Assembly: GCA_963842955.1 (NCBI GenBank)
Contig: CAWJIJ010000009.1
Location: 434,001-498,000, forward strand
From: JARFQW01 sp963842955
Lineage (GTDB): Bacteria > Pseudomonadota > Gammaproteobacteria > Steroidobacterales > XN24
Length of the DNA stretch: 64,000 nucleotides
Direction: 5' to 3'
This document shows, piece by piece, positions 63,744 to 64,000 of the stretch (its first letter is position 1; each line of letters opens with the position of its first letter). The position numbers and the translations under genes are program-made. The notes below the pieces were generated by a model. That model was not told where the DNA came from. It did no database searches and saw nothing but the letters and a program-made list of their open reading frames with translations.

Positions 63744-64000
63744 ATGGTCCACGACGGTTCGGTTGGCACAAAGGGGAAGGACCTCTATACCGCGGAGCAA
63801 CGGCGCCGCCGCGACGCTACGGGCTGGACCCTCGTGCAGGGTGTGCTGGCCCCCATCCAGTTTGTCGTCTTTCTCGTAAGCCTGGGCCTCGTGATCCGTT
63901 TCCTTCTCACCGGAGAAGGCGCGGTCGCCGCCACGGCATCGGTGGTCATAAAAACTCTCGTCCTGTACGCGATCATGATTACCGGCGCCTTCTGGGAACG
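63744..64000 (+). CDS. bchF: 2-vinyl bacteriochlorophyllide hydratase BchF (partial)
   Basis: The first 85 codons of BchF, which hydrates the 3-vinyl group in bacteriochlorophyll a synthesis. LYTAEQRRRRDATGWTLVQG near residue 15 is the family signature, and two membrane helices follow (LAPIQFVVFLVSLGLVIRFL; VIKTLVLYAIMITGAFWE). The ATG at 63744 follows GGGGGAGG by about a dozen bases. The gene runs off the window, and bchNBHLM would be expected next. Confidence 0.93.
   Translation, partial: MVHDGSVGTKGKDLYTAEQRRRRDATGWTLVQGVLAPIQFVVFLVSLGLVIRFLLTGEGAVAATASVVIKTLVLYAIMITGAFWE

Overview
The window is GC-rich, densely coded DNA from a purple phototrophic proteobacterium. The right end carries part of a photosynthesis gene cluster in the usual purple-bacterial order: bchP, a PucC-like transporter, bchG, ppsR, an aerR/ppaA-type gene and bchF. 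The housekeeping genes (typA, dusA, srkA, glrK-qseG-glrR, bfd-bfr) are of gammaproteobacterial type, so I infer a gammaproteobacterium, possibly Ectothiorhodospiraceae or a relative. No rRNA, tRNA or CRISPR array was recognised.

Layout. (1) 1-25.5 kb is an exopolysaccharide locus. It holds four glycosyltransferases, a CapK-like adenylate-forming enzyme, a polysaccharide deacetylase, an IucA/IucC-like protein, eight sulfotransferase-like proteins and a secreted GHL15-type glycoside hydrolase. It also holds the export module (Wza-like, beta-barrel, Wzz-like, CpsD-like kinase), a WecG/TagA transferase, a WecA-type initiating transferase and a GDP-mannose 3,5-epimerase-like enzyme. No flippase or polymerase was recognised in the window. 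(2) 25.6-29 kb is bacterioferritin, its ferredoxin, a MATE exporter and CbpA. (3) 29-35 kb holds a lipoprotein polysaccharide lyase and a 501-residue protein of unknown function, preceded by two near-identical cyclic-di-GMP-I riboswitches in tandem; a decayed lyase paralogue lies next to them. (4) 35-53 kb holds glrK-qseG-glrR, galE, srkA, an HExxH lipoprotein, typA, a PAS-GGDEF-EAL protein, an N-formylglutamate amidohydrolase, a YbdK-type ligase, an asparagine-synthetase-like protein and dusA. (5) 53-57 kb holds two more sulfotransferase-like genes and a dead IS3-family element. (6) 57-64 kb is the photosynthesis cluster, with paired PpsR-type operators.

How the parts fit. The EPS genes predict a heavily sulfated, partly deacetylated exopolysaccharide that may contain a sugar made by the GDP-mannose 3,5-epimerase. 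The lyase that could cut such a polymer is predicted to answer to c-di-GMP through tandem riboswitches, and a c-di-GMP synthesis/breakdown protein lies about 12 kb away. CRP-type palindromes occur upstream of both the initiating transferase and the GGDEF-EAL gene, which suggests one regulatory circuit.

Data caution. At least eight otherwise normal genes carry single-base shifts, each fixed by adding or removing one base of a short homopolymer. This looks more like sequencing error than decay. The lyase paralogue and the IS transposase look truly degenerate.
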